Positions 42,367 through 51,804 of a stretch of DNA of 64,000 bases are shown piece after piece (positions within the stretch are counted from its first letter, which is position 1; each line of letters starts with the position of its first letter). This DNA comes from Pseudomonadota bacterium (lineage in GTDB: Bacteria; Pseudomonadota; Gammaproteobacteria; UBA9214), in the NCBI GenBank assembly GCA_041395565.1, contig JAWLAI010000002.1, positions 372,001-436,000 of the forward strand. Reading direction: 5' to 3'. The notes under the pieces were generated by a model. The model saw nothing but the letters and a program-made list of their open reading frames with translations. It did no database searches and was not told the DNA's origin. The position numbers and the translations under genes are program-made.

Positions 42367-43440
42367 ATGGCACAAGATATGCGTTCGCCGATCGAATCCG
42401 GCTGCCCCGACGGGTTCCAGTACATGCATCCGGTAATGCGGAAGAACTACGGCCAGTGGGCCTATCACGAGGATCCGCAGCCGGGCGTACTGCTGCACGT
42501 TTCCCATAACGGCGACAAGATCTGGACCGTGCGCGCCGGCACCCAGCGCATCCTTGACCTGTTCACCCTGCGCAAGCTGTGCGAGATCGGTGACAAGTAC
42601 GGCGATGGCTATGTCCGTTTCACCATCCGCAGCAACATCGAGTACATGGTCGCCGACGAGGCCAAGGTCCAGCCGCTGATCAAGGCGCTGACGGACGCCG
42701 GCTTCATCGTGGGCGGCACCCGCAACTCCGTGGCCATGCTGTCGCACACCCAGGGCTGGCTGCACTGCGACATCCCGGGCACCGACGCCTCCGGCGTGGT
42801 GAAATCCATGATGGACGAGCTGATCGACGAGTTCAAAGGCTGGAACATGCCGAACCGGGTGCACATCACCACCTCCTGCTGCCAGATCAACTGCGGCGGC
42901 CAGGGCGACATCGCCATCAACGTGCAGCACACCAAGCCGCCGAAGATCAACCATGACCTGGTGTCCAACGTCTGCGAGCGCCCGTCGGTCGTCGCGCGCT
43001 GCCCGGTCGCGGCCATCCGTCCCGCGCTGGTGAACGGCAAGCCGTCGCTGGAAGTGGACGAGAAGAAGTGCATCTGCTGCGGCGCCTGCTTCCCGCCCTG
43101 CCCGCCCATGCAGATCAACGACGCCGAGCATTCCAAGCTGTCGATCTGGGTCGGCGGCAACCACTCCAACGCCCGCGGCAAGCCGACCTTCCAGAAGCTG
43201 GTCGCCTCCGGCATCCCGAACAACCCGCCGCGCTGGCCGGAAGCCACCGCCGTGGTCAAGAAGATCCTCAAGATCTACAAGGAAGACGCCAAGGACTGGG
43301 AGCGCATCAACGACTGGATCGAGCGCATCGGCTGGCCGCGCTTCTTCGAGAAGACCGGGCTGCCGTTCACCAAGTACCACATCGACAACTGGCGTGGCGC
43401 GCGCGCGAGCCTGAACGCTTCTACCCATATCCGTTTCTGA
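42367..43440 (+). CDS. dsrB: Reverse-type dissimilatory sulfite reductase, beta subunit
   Basis: 357 residues. Siroheme/cluster cysteines in SCCQINCGGQGDIA and the later CPVAAIRP; ferredoxin insert CICCGACFPPCPPMQI. Makes the catalytic site with DsrA. TTCAGGAG precedes the ATG. DsrB is the usual marker gene for placing an organism, so a tree on it would give the taxonomic position. Confidence 0.99.
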   Translation: MAQDMRSPIESGCPDGFQYMHPVMRKNYGQWAYHEDPQPGVLLHVSHNGDKIWTVRAGTQRILDLFTLRKLCEIGDKYGDGYVRFTIRSNIEYMVADEAKVQPLIKALTDAGFIVGGTRNSVAMLSHTQGWLHCDIPGTDASGVVKSMMDELIDEFKGWNMPNRVHITTSCCQINCGGQGDIAINVQHTKPPKINHDLVSNVCERPSVVARCPVAAIRPALVNGKPSLEVDEKKCICCGACFPPCPPMQINDAEHSKLSIWVGGNHSNARGKPTFQKLVASGIPNNPPRWPEATAVVKKILKIYKEDAKDWERINDWIERIGWPRFFEKTGLPFTKYHIDNWRGARASLNASTHIRF

Positions 43441-43458
43441 CCGAACAAGGGGATATGA

Positions 43459-43851
43459 ATGAAGTTCACGATCCAGGTTAACGAGGGGCCCTATCAGCAC
43501 CAGGCGGCGGATACGGCCTATCACTTCGTCAAGGCGGCCATCGAAAAAGGTCACGAGATATTCCGTATCTTTTTCTACCATGACGGCGTCAACAACGGCA
43601 CGCGGCTGACCACGCCGCCACAGGACGATCGTAACATCGTCAACCGCTGGACCGAGCTGGCCCAGGCGCACAACATCGACATGGTGGTGTGTGTGGCCGC
43701 GGCCCAGCGCCGCGGCATCGTCGACGACGGTGAGGCGCAGCGCAACGGCAAGGACGCGACCAACATCGCCCCCGGCTTCCGTATCTCCGGACTGGGGCAG
43801 CTGATCGAAGGCGGCATCCAGAGCGATCGGCTGATCGTGTTCGGCGACTGA
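43459..43851 (+). CDS. dsrE: Sulfurtransferase subunit DsrE
   Basis: 130 residues of the DsrE/TusD family, with the sulfur-carrying cysteine at position 78 in VVCVAAAQRRG, the position known to be active in Allochromatium. With DsrF and DsrH it forms the hexamer that passes sulfane sulfur to DsrC. Its presence separates the oxidative pathway from sulfate reducers. Starts 18 bases after dsrB. Confidence 0.98.
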   Translation: MKFTIQVNEGPYQHQAADTAYHFVKAAIEKGHEIFRIFFYHDGVNNGTRLTTPPQDDRNIVNRWTELAQAHNIDMVVCVAAAQRRGIVDDGEAQRNGKDATNIAPGFRISGLGQLIEGGIQSDRLIVFGD

Positions 43852-43864
43852 GCGGGAGAGTGCA

Positions 43865-44272
43865 ATGTCCGATATCAAGAAGATGATGTATGTAAACCGC
43901 AAGGCACCCTACGGCACGATCTATGCCTGGGAGTCGCTGGAGGTCGTGCTGATCGGCGCCGCCTTCGAGCAGGATGTCAGCCTGGCCTTCATGGACGACG
44001 GCGTATTCCAGCTGACCAAGGGTCAGAAAACCACCGGTATCGGCATGAAGAACTTCTCGCCGACCTACACCGCGCTGGGCGACTACGAGATCAACAAGAT
44101 CTACGTGGAGAAGGAATCCCTCGAGGAACGCGGCCTGACGCTCGATGACCTGCAGCACCTGGTGTGGGAAGACGAGGACGAGGACTACGCCGAAAAGGAT
44201 TCCATTCGCCTGGTCACCCGCGCCGAACTGGCGGACGTGCTCGCTGAGCAGGACGTCCTGTTCAACTTCTAG
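43865..44272 (+). CDS. dsrF: DsrEFH complex subunit DsrF
   Basis: 135 residues, DsrE/F-like fold (MYVNRKAPYGTIYAWESLEVVL). No cysteine, so it has a structural role in the hexamer, as in relatives. 13 bases after dsrE, 18 before dsrH. Confidence 0.97.
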   Translation: MSDIKKMMYVNRKAPYGTIYAWESLEVVLIGAAFEQDVSLAFMDDGVFQLTKGQKTTGIGMKNFSPTYTALGDYEINKIYVEKESLEERGLTLDDLQHLVWEDEDEDYAEKDSIRLVTRAELADVLAEQDVLFNF

Positions 44273-44290
44273 CACTGGGAGCACGGAACA

Positions 44291-44587
44291 ATGGCAATGC
44301 TACACCTGGTAAACAAGTCGCCCTACGACACCTGCAGCATGAACACTGCCGCCACCATCATGCAGGACGGCGACCAGCTGCTGCTGATCGAGGACGGTGT
44401 CTACGGTGCGATGAAAGACGGCAAGGCGGCAAGCCTGCTCGCCGGCCGCAAGGTCGCGGTGCTCGGTCCGGATCTGGCCGCGCGCGGAATACCGGAAGAC
44501 AAGCTGCTGGATGGCGTCGACGTCATCGATTACGGCGGGTTCGTCGATCTGGTAACAGCCAACGACAGGGTCCAGTCCTGGCTCTGA
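44291..44587 (+). CDS. dsrH: DsrEFH complex subunit DsrH
   Basis: 98 residues, TusB family, one conserved cysteine (Cys15 in KSPYDTCSMNTA) and the acidic LLIEDGVYGA. Third member of the sulfurtransferase complex. After it comes a T-rich 45-base gap before dsrC. Confidence 0.97.
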   Translation: MAMLHLVNKSPYDTCSMNTAATIMQDGDQLLLIEDGVYGAMKDGKAASLLAGRKVAVLGPDLAARGIPEDKLLDGVDVIDYGGFVDLVTANDRVQSWL

Positions 44588-44632
44588 TTGTTTTGTTTTT
44601 TTGATTAGCGTCATCCAACGAGGAGACCACAC

Positions 44633-44968
44633 ATGGGTACTATTGAAGTTAATGGCAAGAGCTACGAAACCGACGAGGAAGGCTACCTCGCCAACCTGAA
44701 CACCTGGGACAAGGACGTGGCGGTGGCCATGGCCAAGGCCGATGATTGCGAACTGACCGAGAACCACTGGGAAGTGATCAACTTCCTGCGTGAGTACTAC
44801 GACGAATACCAGATCGCCCCGGCCGTGCGCGTGCTGACCAAGGCCATCGGCAAGAAGCTGGGCAAGGACAAGGGCAACAGCAAGTACCTGTACGAACTGT
44901 TCCCGTACGGTCCTGCCAAGCAGGCTTGCAAGTACGCCGGCCTGCCGAAGCCGACCGGCTGCGTCTGA
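44633..44968 (+). CDS. dsrC: Sulfur carrier protein DsrC
   Basis: 111 residues with both redox cysteines on the C-terminal arm: Cys99 (KQACKYAG) and Cys110 (PTGCV, one before the end). It receives sulfur from DsrEFH and presents it to DsrAB; the product with DsrK closes the cycle. The gap before it (44588-44632, TTGTTTTGTTTTTTTGATTAG) has no strong hairpin; an own promoter for dsrC, reported as I recall for Allochromatium, is possible here. Confidence 0.98.
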   Translation: MGTIEVNGKSYETDEEGYLANLNTWDKDVAVAMAKADDCELTENHWEVINFLREYYDEYQIAPAVRVLTKAIGKKLGKDKGNSKYLYELFPYGPAKQACKYAGLPKPTGCV

Positions 44969-45044
44969 CGCCGCATCGAAGGCTGCAGGGGCTATCCCCT
45001 GCAGCGCTTCGGAATTCGATTCACTCTGACAGGAGCCCGGAAGC

Positions 45045-45797
45045 ATGCCGTTCTGGACCATTGTGTATGCACTTCTGTTCTATGTCGCCACCGCCCTGCT
45101 GATCGGCGGTCTGGCTTACCGGATCAGAAAGTATGCAAAGACACCGGCACCACTGAAGATCCCGACCACGCCGGCACCGGTGACGCGCCAGGGCGTGGTG
45201 CTGCGCATGTTCCGGGAAGTGGCGTTCTTCGAGAGCCTGTTCCGCTCGAACAAGTGGATCTGGATCTTCGGCTACCTGTTCCATTTCGGCATGTTCCTGG
45301 TGCTGGCCCGGCACCTGCGCTATTTCACCAATCCGGTCTGGACCTGGGTCGACCTGATCCAGCCGTTTGGCAAATATGCCGCGTTTGCCATGGTCGCCGG
45401 CCTGGCCGGATTGTGGGCGCGCCGAGTCCTGGTGGACCGGGTCCGCTACATCTCCGCCCTGTCGGATCACCTGATGCTAGCCCTGCTGGTCGCAATCGCC
45501 CTGACCGGCATGAGCATGGACTACTTGACGCATACCGATATCGTGTCGCTCAAGGCCTTCTTCCTGGGCCTGATGTACTTCAACTGGCATCCGCTGCCGG
45601 AGGATCCGCTGCTGCTGACGCACCTAGGTCTGGTGGCCACGCTGATGATCATCTTCCCGATCAGTAAGCTGCTGCACGCGCCAGGCGTGTTCTTCAGCCC
45701 GACACGCAACCAGGTGGACAATCCGCGCGCCGAACCCGGCCTGCGCCCGCACACCTCGCGGCACATCGCGCCGTGGGCAGCGGAACTTGACAAATAA
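45045..45797 (+). CDS. dsrM: DsrM, membrane cytochrome b-type subunit
   Basis: 250 residues, NarI-like, with about five spans and the histidines for heme b (FGYLFHFGMFLVLARHLRYF, LSDHLMLALL, LTHLGLVATLM). Part of the DsrMKJOP complex between quinone/periplasm and the cytoplasmic DsrC. AGGAG upstream. 76 bases from dsrC. Confidence 0.97.
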   Translation: MPFWTIVYALLFYVATALLIGGLAYRIRKYAKTPAPLKIPTTPAPVTRQGVVLRMFREVAFFESLFRSNKWIWIFGYLFHFGMFLVLARHLRYFTNPVWTWVDLIQPFGKYAAFAMVAGLAGLWARRVLVDRVRYISALSDHLMLALLVAIALTGMSMDYLTHTDIVSLKAFFLGLMYFNWHPLPEDPLLLTHLGLVATLMIIFPISKLLHAPGVFFSPTRNQVDNPRAEPGLRPHTSRHIAPWAAELDK

Positions 45798-45827
45798 CCG
45801 GCGTAACGAACGTATCAGGAGCTGAGC

Positions 45828-47318
45828 GTGGCTGATTTCGAAGTCCCGGAGCTGAAAGAATACCCCGTCATCCCGACTCTGCATGAAGGGGTGATGGCTC
45901 ACAGCAAGCCGTTTGTCGCCAAATCCGACTTCCAGGAGCCGCTGGGTTTCCCGGGCGAACTGGTAGACAACTGGCAGCAGGTCGCCATCGACAAGATGGG
46001 CGAGCTGACTGGCAAGTACCGCTCGCTGCAGGTATTCCTGGACGCCTGCGTCAAGTGCGGCGCCTGCACCGACAAGTGCCACTACTATCTCGGCACCACC
46101 GATCCGAAGAACATGCCGGTCGCGCGCCAGGACCTGTACCGCAAGGTCTACCGCCGCTACTTCACCTTCGCCGGCAAGTACTTTCCCAAGCTCGTCGGCG
46201 CGACCGATCTGACCAAGGAAGTGCTGGACGACTGGTACAGCTACTTCCACCAGTGCTCGCAGTGCCGGCGCTGTTCCGTGTTCTGCCCGTACGGTATCGA
46301 TACCGCGGAGATCTCCATGGCCGCGCGCGAAGTGATGGACAGCATCGGCGTGGGCCAGAAGTACTGCAATGAAATCATCGGCAAGGTCTACAAGATCGGC
46401 AACAACCTCGGCCTGCCCGAGGCGGCCCTGGCCGACACCCTGGAAGGACTGGAAGAGGACATCGAGGACGATACCGGTGTGAAGGTACGCCTGCCGCTGG
46501 ACGAGAAAGGCGCCGAAGTGCTGTTGGTGACCCCGTCGGCAGACTTTTTCGCGGAGCCGCACGTGGACGGCCTGATGGGCTACGCCAAGGTCTTCCACCA
46601 GGCCGGCATCAGCTGGACGCTGAGTTCGTACGCCAGCGAGGCCGCCAACTTCGGCATGTTCATCGGCAGCTACGAGAACATGCGCAAGCTGTCTATGCGT
46701 ATCCGCGAGGCCGCGCTCGACCTCGGGGTCAAGCGCATCATCTTCGGCGAATGCGGCCACGCCTGGCGCGTCGCCTACAGCTTCCTGAACACGCTGGCCG
46801 GGCCGTTCGACTTCCTCGATCCGAGGTACCCGGTACCGCAGCACATCCTTGAATTCACGCACGACCTGATACAGCGCGGCGCCATCACGCTCGACAAATC
46901 GGCCAACGACGACATGGTGCTGACCTTCCACGATTCCTGCAACGTGGCGCGCGCCACGCGCATGGGTCCGAAGCCGGGCGGTCAGTTCACCATTCCGCGC
47001 GAGGTCATCAAGGCCAGCTGCAACCACTTTTACGACATGCCCCGGGACACCATCCACGACGCCACCTTCTGCTGCGGCGGCGGCGGCGGCCTGCTGACAG
47101 ACGACCTCATGGAACTGCGCGTCAAGGGCGCCATGCCGCGCATGGAGGCCCTCAAGCACGTAGTCGAGAACCACGGCGTCACGCACATGGCCGCGATCTG
47201 CGCGATCTGCAAGAGCCAGTTCACCAAGGTTCTGCCCTACTACGGCTTCCGGATGGACAGCATCGTCAGCGTGCACCAGCTGGTCAGCAACGCGATCGTG
47301 CTCGGGGACAAACAGTAG
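45828..47318 (+). CDS. dsrK: DsrK, HdrD-like iron-sulfur subunit
   Basis: 496 residues from GTG at 45828 (AGGAG upstream). Two 4Fe-4S sites (CVKCGACTDKCHYY, CSQCRRCSVFCPYG) and two CCG-type domains (ECGHAWR region; CCGGGGGLLTD), the catalytic cluster that handles disulfides in heterodisulfide reductase. It faces the cytoplasm and is the likely partner of DsrC trisulfide or disulfide. Confidence 0.98.
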   Translation: MADFEVPELKEYPVIPTLHEGVMAHSKPFVAKSDFQEPLGFPGELVDNWQQVAIDKMGELTGKYRSLQVFLDACVKCGACTDKCHYYLGTTDPKNMPVARQDLYRKVYRRYFTFAGKYFPKLVGATDLTKEVLDDWYSYFHQCSQCRRCSVFCPYGIDTAEISMAAREVMDSIGVGQKYCNEIIGKVYKIGNNLGLPEAALADTLEGLEEDIEDDTGVKVRLPLDEKGAEVLLVTPSADFFAEPHVDGLMGYAKVFHQAGISWTLSSYASEAANFGMFIGSYENMRKLSMRIREAALDLGVKRIIFGECGHAWRVAYSFLNTLAGPFDFLDPRYPVPQHILEFTHDLIQRGAITLDKSANDDMVLTFHDSCNVARATRMGPKPGGQFTIPREVIKASCNHFYDMPRDTIHDATFCCGGGGGLLTDDLMELRVKGAMPRMEALKHVVENHGVTHMAAICAICKSQFTKVLPYYGFRMDSIVSVHQLVSNAIVLGDKQ

Positions 47319-47368
47319 AATTCGAGATTTGCTCAGGTAACACCTGACCGGTTAACAGGAGAATAGGC

Positions 47369-49333
47369 ATGGCAACTTCAAAAGAAGACATGGAATCCCA
47401 GAAACTGTCTTTCCGTCGTTTCAAGGACGGTGAGCACAAGTACGCGCGCACGGGCGATTACATCTTCGAGGGTGACCACAGCTACAAGTGCCCGACCTAT
47501 GTGCACCGCACGCCACCCTGCCAGGGCAGTTGCCCCTCCGGCGAGGACATCCGTGGCTGGCTGCAGATCGTGCGCGGTATCGAACTGCCGACCGGTGGCC
47601 TGAGCATGGAGGAATACGCGTTCCGCCGCTCCACCGACGCCAACCCGTTCCCGGCCATGATGGGCCGCGTCTGCCCGGCGCCGTGCGAGGACGGCTGCAA
47701 CCGCAACAATGTCGAGGATTTCGTCGGCATCAACTCCGTCGAGCAGTTCATCGGCGATTCCGCCTACGAGCAGAAATTCACCTTCGACAATTCCGCCCCG
47801 CTGAACGGCAAGAAGGTCGCCATCATCGGCGGCGGTCCGGCCGGCATGGCGGCAGCCTATCAGCTGCGGCGCAGGGGCTATGCCAGCACCATCTTCGACG
47901 ACCATGAGGAACTGGGCGGCATGATGCGCTACGGCATCCCGGGCTACCGCACGCCGCGCGACGTGCTCAACCACGAATGCCAGCGCATCGTCGACATGGG
48001 CGGGATCGATCTGCGCATGAATACCCGCGTCGGCAGGGACGTCGCTATCGAGGCCCTGGAGCAGGAATTCGACGCCATCCTGTGGGCAATGGGCTGCAAA
48101 TCCGGCCGCAAGCTGCCGGTGCCGAACAGCGACGCGCCGAACTGCGTCTCCGGCGTCGCCTTCCTGGAGGCCTTCAACAAGGGCACCCTGAAGGTCACCA
48201 CCGACAAGGTGGTCTGCGTCGGCGGTGGCGACACCTCGATCGACGTCGTGTCCGTTGCCCGCCGCCTCGGCAAGATCAGCAAGATCAACAAGGAAGACCG
48301 CCCGGAGCAGGTCATCGGCGGCTACGTCGCGCACGACTCGGCATTCGCGGCGGCACGCGAAGGCGCCGACGTCACGCTGACCTCGCTGTTCGCCCGCGAG
48401 GAAATGACCGCGACCGAGCACGAGGTCGAGGACGCGCTGCGCGAGGGTGTCACCATCCTCAACGGCGTGATGCCGATCGAGGTCGTGCTTGCGGACGACG
48501 GCCGCGCCCGTGCGCTCAAGATGGCCAAGTGCGAAATGAAGGACGGTCGTCCGCTGCCGGTAGCGGGCACCGAATTCGAAGTCGAGTGCGACTTGATCGT
48601 GTCCGCCATCGGCCAGGGCGGCGACCTGTCGCAGGGTCTGGAATCCCTGGACAACGGCCGCGGCCTGATCGACGCCGACGGCTTCTACCAGGTACCTGGC
48701 CGCAAGGGCCACTTCGCCTGCGGCGATATCATCCGCCCGCACCTGCTGACCACCGCCATCGGCCAGGCCTCGATCGCCGCCGAGAGCATCGATCACTACC
48801 TCAAGCAGGAAGAGCAGAAGAAGCGGCCGAAGGTCGACGTGCATCATTTCGAACTGTTGAAGAAGCTGGAAGAGACCAATCACGCGCCGGAACATTTCGA
48901 CGCCAGCGATGGTGATCTGCGTGGCACCAGCGACGCCAACTACGCAGTGCACAACTACGAGGACCGCTCCTCTGCAGAGATCATCTCCTCCGAGCGCCTG
49001 TTCCTGGGCCATTTCCCCTTCACGCCGCGCAACAAGCGTTCGTCCCACGGACCGTCGGCCGAAGAGGTGCTGGGCCACTTCGAGGAACGTGGCATCGGCC
49101 TGACCAAGGAGCAGGCCGTCAACGAGGCGGAACGCTGCATGAGCTGTGGCCTGTGCTTCGAATGCGACAACTGCGTGATCTACTGTCCCCAGGACGCGAT
49201 CTTCCGCGTCAAGAAGGACCAGGCGACCACCGGCCGTTACGTCGACACCGACTACTCCAAGTGCGTCGGCTGCCACATCTGCTCCGATGTCTGCCCCACG
49301 GGCTACATCGACATGGCGATGGGCGATCACTGA
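47369..49333 (+). CDS. dsrL: DsrL, NAD(P)H-linked iron-sulfur flavoprotein
   Basis: 654 residues. N-terminal cysteine cluster (CQGSCPSGEDIRGW, CPAPCEDGCNRNNVED), FAD/NAD(P) oxidoreductase with IIGGGPAGMAAAYQL and VCVGGGDTSIDV, and a C-terminal ferredoxin domain (CMSCGLCFECDNC, CVGCHICSDVCP). In sulfur oxidisers it takes electrons from DsrAB and reduces NAD+; the ferredoxin tail fits the DsrL-1 type. Essential in Allochromatium. Confidence 0.98.
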   Translation: MATSKEDMESQKLSFRRFKDGEHKYARTGDYIFEGDHSYKCPTYVHRTPPCQGSCPSGEDIRGWLQIVRGIELPTGGLSMEEYAFRRSTDANPFPAMMGRVCPAPCEDGCNRNNVEDFVGINSVEQFIGDSAYEQKFTFDNSAPLNGKKVAIIGGGPAGMAAAYQLRRRGYASTIFDDHEELGGMMRYGIPGYRTPRDVLNHECQRIVDMGGIDLRMNTRVGRDVAIEALEQEFDAILWAMGCKSGRKLPVPNSDAPNCVSGVAFLEAFNKGTLKVTTDKVVCVGGGDTSIDVVSVARRLGKISKINKEDRPEQVIGGYVAHDSAFAAAREGADVTLTSLFAREEMTATEHEVEDALREGVTILNGVMPIEVVLADDGRARALKMAKCEMKDGRPLPVAGTEFEVECDLIVSAIGQGGDLSQGLESLDNGRGLIDADGFYQVPGRKGHFACGDIIRPHLLTTAIGQASIAAESIDHYLKQEEQKKRPKVDVHHFELLKKLEETNHAPEHFDASDGDLRGTSDANYAVHNYEDRSSAEIISSERLFLGHFPFTPRNKRSSHGPSAEEVLGHFEERGIGLTKEQAVNEAERCMSCGLCFECDNCVIYCPQDAIFRVKKDQATTGRYVDTDYSKCVGCHICSDVCPTGYIDMAMGDH

Positions 49334-49351
49334 TCCGGACTGATACTGGCC

Positions 49352-49801
49352 ATGCTAAAACACAGTCTCATCATCATGCTGCTGGCAGTCACCGCCGCCT
49401 TTGCCGCGCCGGGCCGGGCCGATGATTCGCTGCTGCCTGTGATTCCGCCGGCCCAGTCCCGCTTCAGCGCGGAACAGGGCTGCGTGGAACCGACCGAGGA
49501 CATGCGCAAGAATCACATGGAATACATCCTGCACCAGCGCGATGAGACCATGCACGAAGGCATCCGCAGCAGCCGGCACAGCCTGGTGGATTGCATCAAC
49601 TGCCATGTCAGCGCCGCGCCGGACGCGCCGCGCGTGACCAGCAAGGAGCATTTCTGCAAGAGTTGTCACAGCTACGCTGCGGTGCAGATCGACTGCTTCC
49701 AGTGTCACGCGGACCGACCGGAGCAGTCGGACCCCCACCGGGTGGTTTCCGGTACCGGGCATGCGCGCATCCTGGCAAGCGAGGATAATATCCATGAGTG
49801 A
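49352..49801 (+). CDS. dsrJ: DsrJ, periplasmic triheme cytochrome c
   Basis: 149 residues. N-terminal hydrophobic signal or anchor, then three heme c sites: CINCH, CKSCH, CFQCH. A single extra cysteine (EQGCVEPTEDM) is available for the unusual His/Cys heme ligation described for DsrJ. Periplasmic part of DsrMKJOP. Its stop overlaps the dsrO start by 8 bases. Confidence 0.97.
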   Translation: MLKHSLIIMLLAVTAAFAAPGRADDSLLPVIPPAQSRFSAEQGCVEPTEDMRKNHMEYILHQRDETMHEGIRSSRHSLVDCINCHVSAAPDAPRVTSKEHFCKSCHSYAAVQIDCFQCHADRPEQSDPHRVVSGTGHARILASEDNIHE

Positions 49802-50540
49802 AGAATCCGGCATCGACATCTACCGTCGCCGCTTCCTCGGCGGCGCCGCGACCGCGGCCGGCATGGCGGTGGTGCCCGGCGTATTCCTGCACGAGGTCGG
49901 CCAGGCGGCACGCCCCCTGGATGAACCCGTGACCGATCTCGTGCGCTGGGGCATGCTGATCGATTCCAACAAATGCGCCGAGGGCTGCGACGACTGCGTG
50001 ACTGCGTGCAATGACGAGCACGGGTTGACCGGCTTCGGCCGACCGCAGACCGACGCACAGTGGATCCGCAAGGTCAAACTGAAGGACAAGCAGACCGGCC
50101 ATATCCAGACACTGCCCATGCTGTGTCAGCATTGCGAGTTCCCGCCCTGCGTGGACGTCTGCCCGACCGGCGCCTCGTTCAAGCGCGCCGATGGCATCGT
50201 GCTGGTCGACAAGCACATCTGCATCGGCTGCCGCTACTGCATGATGGCCTGCCCGTACAAGGCACGCTCCTTCATCCATGAGGACCTGGAGGATCAGAAG
50301 CCGCATACCCCGCGTGGCAAGGGTACGGTCGAATCGTGCAATTTCTGCGTCAACCGCGTCGACAACGGCCAGACGCCGGCCTGTGTCGATGCCTGCAGCG
50401 CCAACAACCACAATGCCATGGTGTTCGGTGACCTGAACGATCCGGACAGTGAAATCTCGCAGCAGCTGGAGCAGTACACCTCGCGCCAGATTCGTGCCGA
50501 CCTGCAGCTCAATACCGGCGTGCGTTACCGGGGGATCTGA
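49794..50540 (+). CDS. dsrO: DsrO, periplasmic iron-sulfur protein (Tat-exported)
   Basis: 248 residues from the ATG at 49794 (a frame start at 49761 lies inside dsrJ). Tat signal RRRFLGG at residues 10-16. Four ferredoxin-type cysteine groups: CAEGCDDCVTAC, CQHCEFPPCVDVCP, CIGCRYCMMACP, CNFCVNR with CVDAC. Electron transfer between DsrJ and membrane DsrP. Confidence 0.97.
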   Translation: MSEESGIDIYRRRFLGGAATAAGMAVVPGVFLHEVGQAARPLDEPVTDLVRWGMLIDSNKCAEGCDDCVTACNDEHGLTGFGRPQTDAQWIRKVKLKDKQTGHIQTLPMLCQHCEFPPCVDVCPTGASFKRADGIVLVDKHICIGCRYCMMACPYKARSFIHEDLEDQKPHTPRGKGTVESCNFCVNRVDNGQTPACVDACSANNHNAMVFGDLNDPDSEISQQLEQYTSRQIRADLQLNTGVRYRGI

Positions 50541-51751
50541 TGAAACCACTCGACTACAAGGAAATCGACGGCGGCCTGCCCTTCTATCTGCTGGTAGGCG
50601 CAATCGGTATATTCGTCATCCTCGGCCTGGGCGCCGCGCTGTACATGGAACACTACGGCCACTATGTCACCGGCATGAGCAACCAGATCGTCTGGGGTAC
50701 GCCGCACGTGTTCGCCGTGTTCCTGATCGTCGCCGCCTCTGGCGCGCTCAACGTGGCATCTATCAGTTCGGTGTTCGGCAAGGCGATGTACAAACCGCTC
50801 GCACGCCTGTCCGGCCTGCTGGCGATCACCCTGTTGGTCGGCGGACTGGCCGTACTGGTGCTCGACCTGGGGCATCCGGACCGTCTGATCGTCGCCATGA
50901 CCTACTACAATTTCAAGTCCATCTTCGCCTGGAACATCATGCTCTACACCGGTTTCATGGCCATCGTCGCCGTGTATCTGTGGATGATGATGGAACGCAA
51001 GATGAACGGCTTCACCAAGCCCGCCGGCATGGCCGCCTTCCTCTGGCGCCTGATCCTGACCACCGGTACCGGCTCCATCTTCGGATTCCTGGTCGCACGT
51101 CAAGCCTATGATGCGGCCATCATGGCGCCGATGTTCATCATCATGTCGTTCTCCTTCGGCCTGGCTATCTTCATCCTCGTGCTGATGGGCCTGTACCGCT
51201 GGTCCGGCCGTCCGCTCGGCGATGCCGTCCTGTTCCGACTGAAGAACCTGCTCGGCGTGTTCGTAGCGGCCGTCATGTATTTCGTGATGGCCTATCATCT
51301 CACCAACCTGTACGGCACCGAGAACCATGGCGTGGAACGGTTCCTGCTGCTCGAGGGCGGCGTCTACACCATGCTGTTCTGGATCGTCCAGCTCGGCCTC
51401 GGCAGTCTGGTGCCGCTCGCCCTGCTGTACAGTCCGGCCGGCCGCTCGCGCCTGTGGATCGGCCTCGCCTGCCTGCTGGTCATCATCGGTGGCCTCGCCC
51501 AAATGTACGTGATCATCATCGGCGGCCAGGCCTACCCCATGGAAATGTTTCCGGGCATGGAGGTAAGCAGCACCTTCTACGACGGCGTGGTCGCGGACTA
51601 TGCGCCGACCCTGCCCGAGGTGGTCCTGGGTATCGGCGGTATCGCGCTGGCGCTGGCGGCCACCGTCGTGGGTACACGGGTACTGCGCTTCCTCCCGGTC
51701 AGCCTGGCCGATGACCTGGTGGATCCGCACCACGCTGCGGATGCTGCCTGA
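50540..51751 (+). CDS. dsrP: DsrP, NrfD-like membrane subunit
   Basis: 403 residues, about ten membrane spans, NrfD/PsrC family (no heme). Quinone-interacting part of DsrMKJOP. Starts on the last base of dsrO (TGATG). Fits the family in length. Confidence 0.97.
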   Translation: MKPLDYKEIDGGLPFYLLVGAIGIFVILGLGAALYMEHYGHYVTGMSNQIVWGTPHVFAVFLIVAASGALNVASISSVFGKAMYKPLARLSGLLAITLLVGGLAVLVLDLGHPDRLIVAMTYYNFKSIFAWNIMLYTGFMAIVAVYLWMMMERKMNGFTKPAGMAAFLWRLILTTGTGSIFGFLVARQAYDAAIMAPMFIIMSFSFGLAIFILVLMGLYRWSGRPLGDAVLFRLKNLLGVFVAAVMYFVMAYHLTNLYGTENHGVERFLLLEGGVYTMLFWIVQLGLGSLVPLALLYSPAGRSRLWIGLACLLVIIGGLAQMYVIIIGGQAYPMEMFPGMEVSSTFYDGVVADYAPTLPEVVLGIGGIALALAATVVGTRVLRFLPVSLADDLVDPHHAADAA

Positions 51752-51804
51752 AGCGCTAGCGACTGCCGCCGGCAGGATCGGCAACCCCGGGGACGGCTGA
51801 CATC

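Noticed and set aside
47378..49330. 650-codon open frame opposite dsrL (and similar long frames opposite dsrAB and dsrK)
   Set aside because: Mirror frames caused by GC-rich codon use of highly biased dsr genes; the translations are Val/Ala/Gly/His-rich with no domain, and the plus-strand genes are certain.
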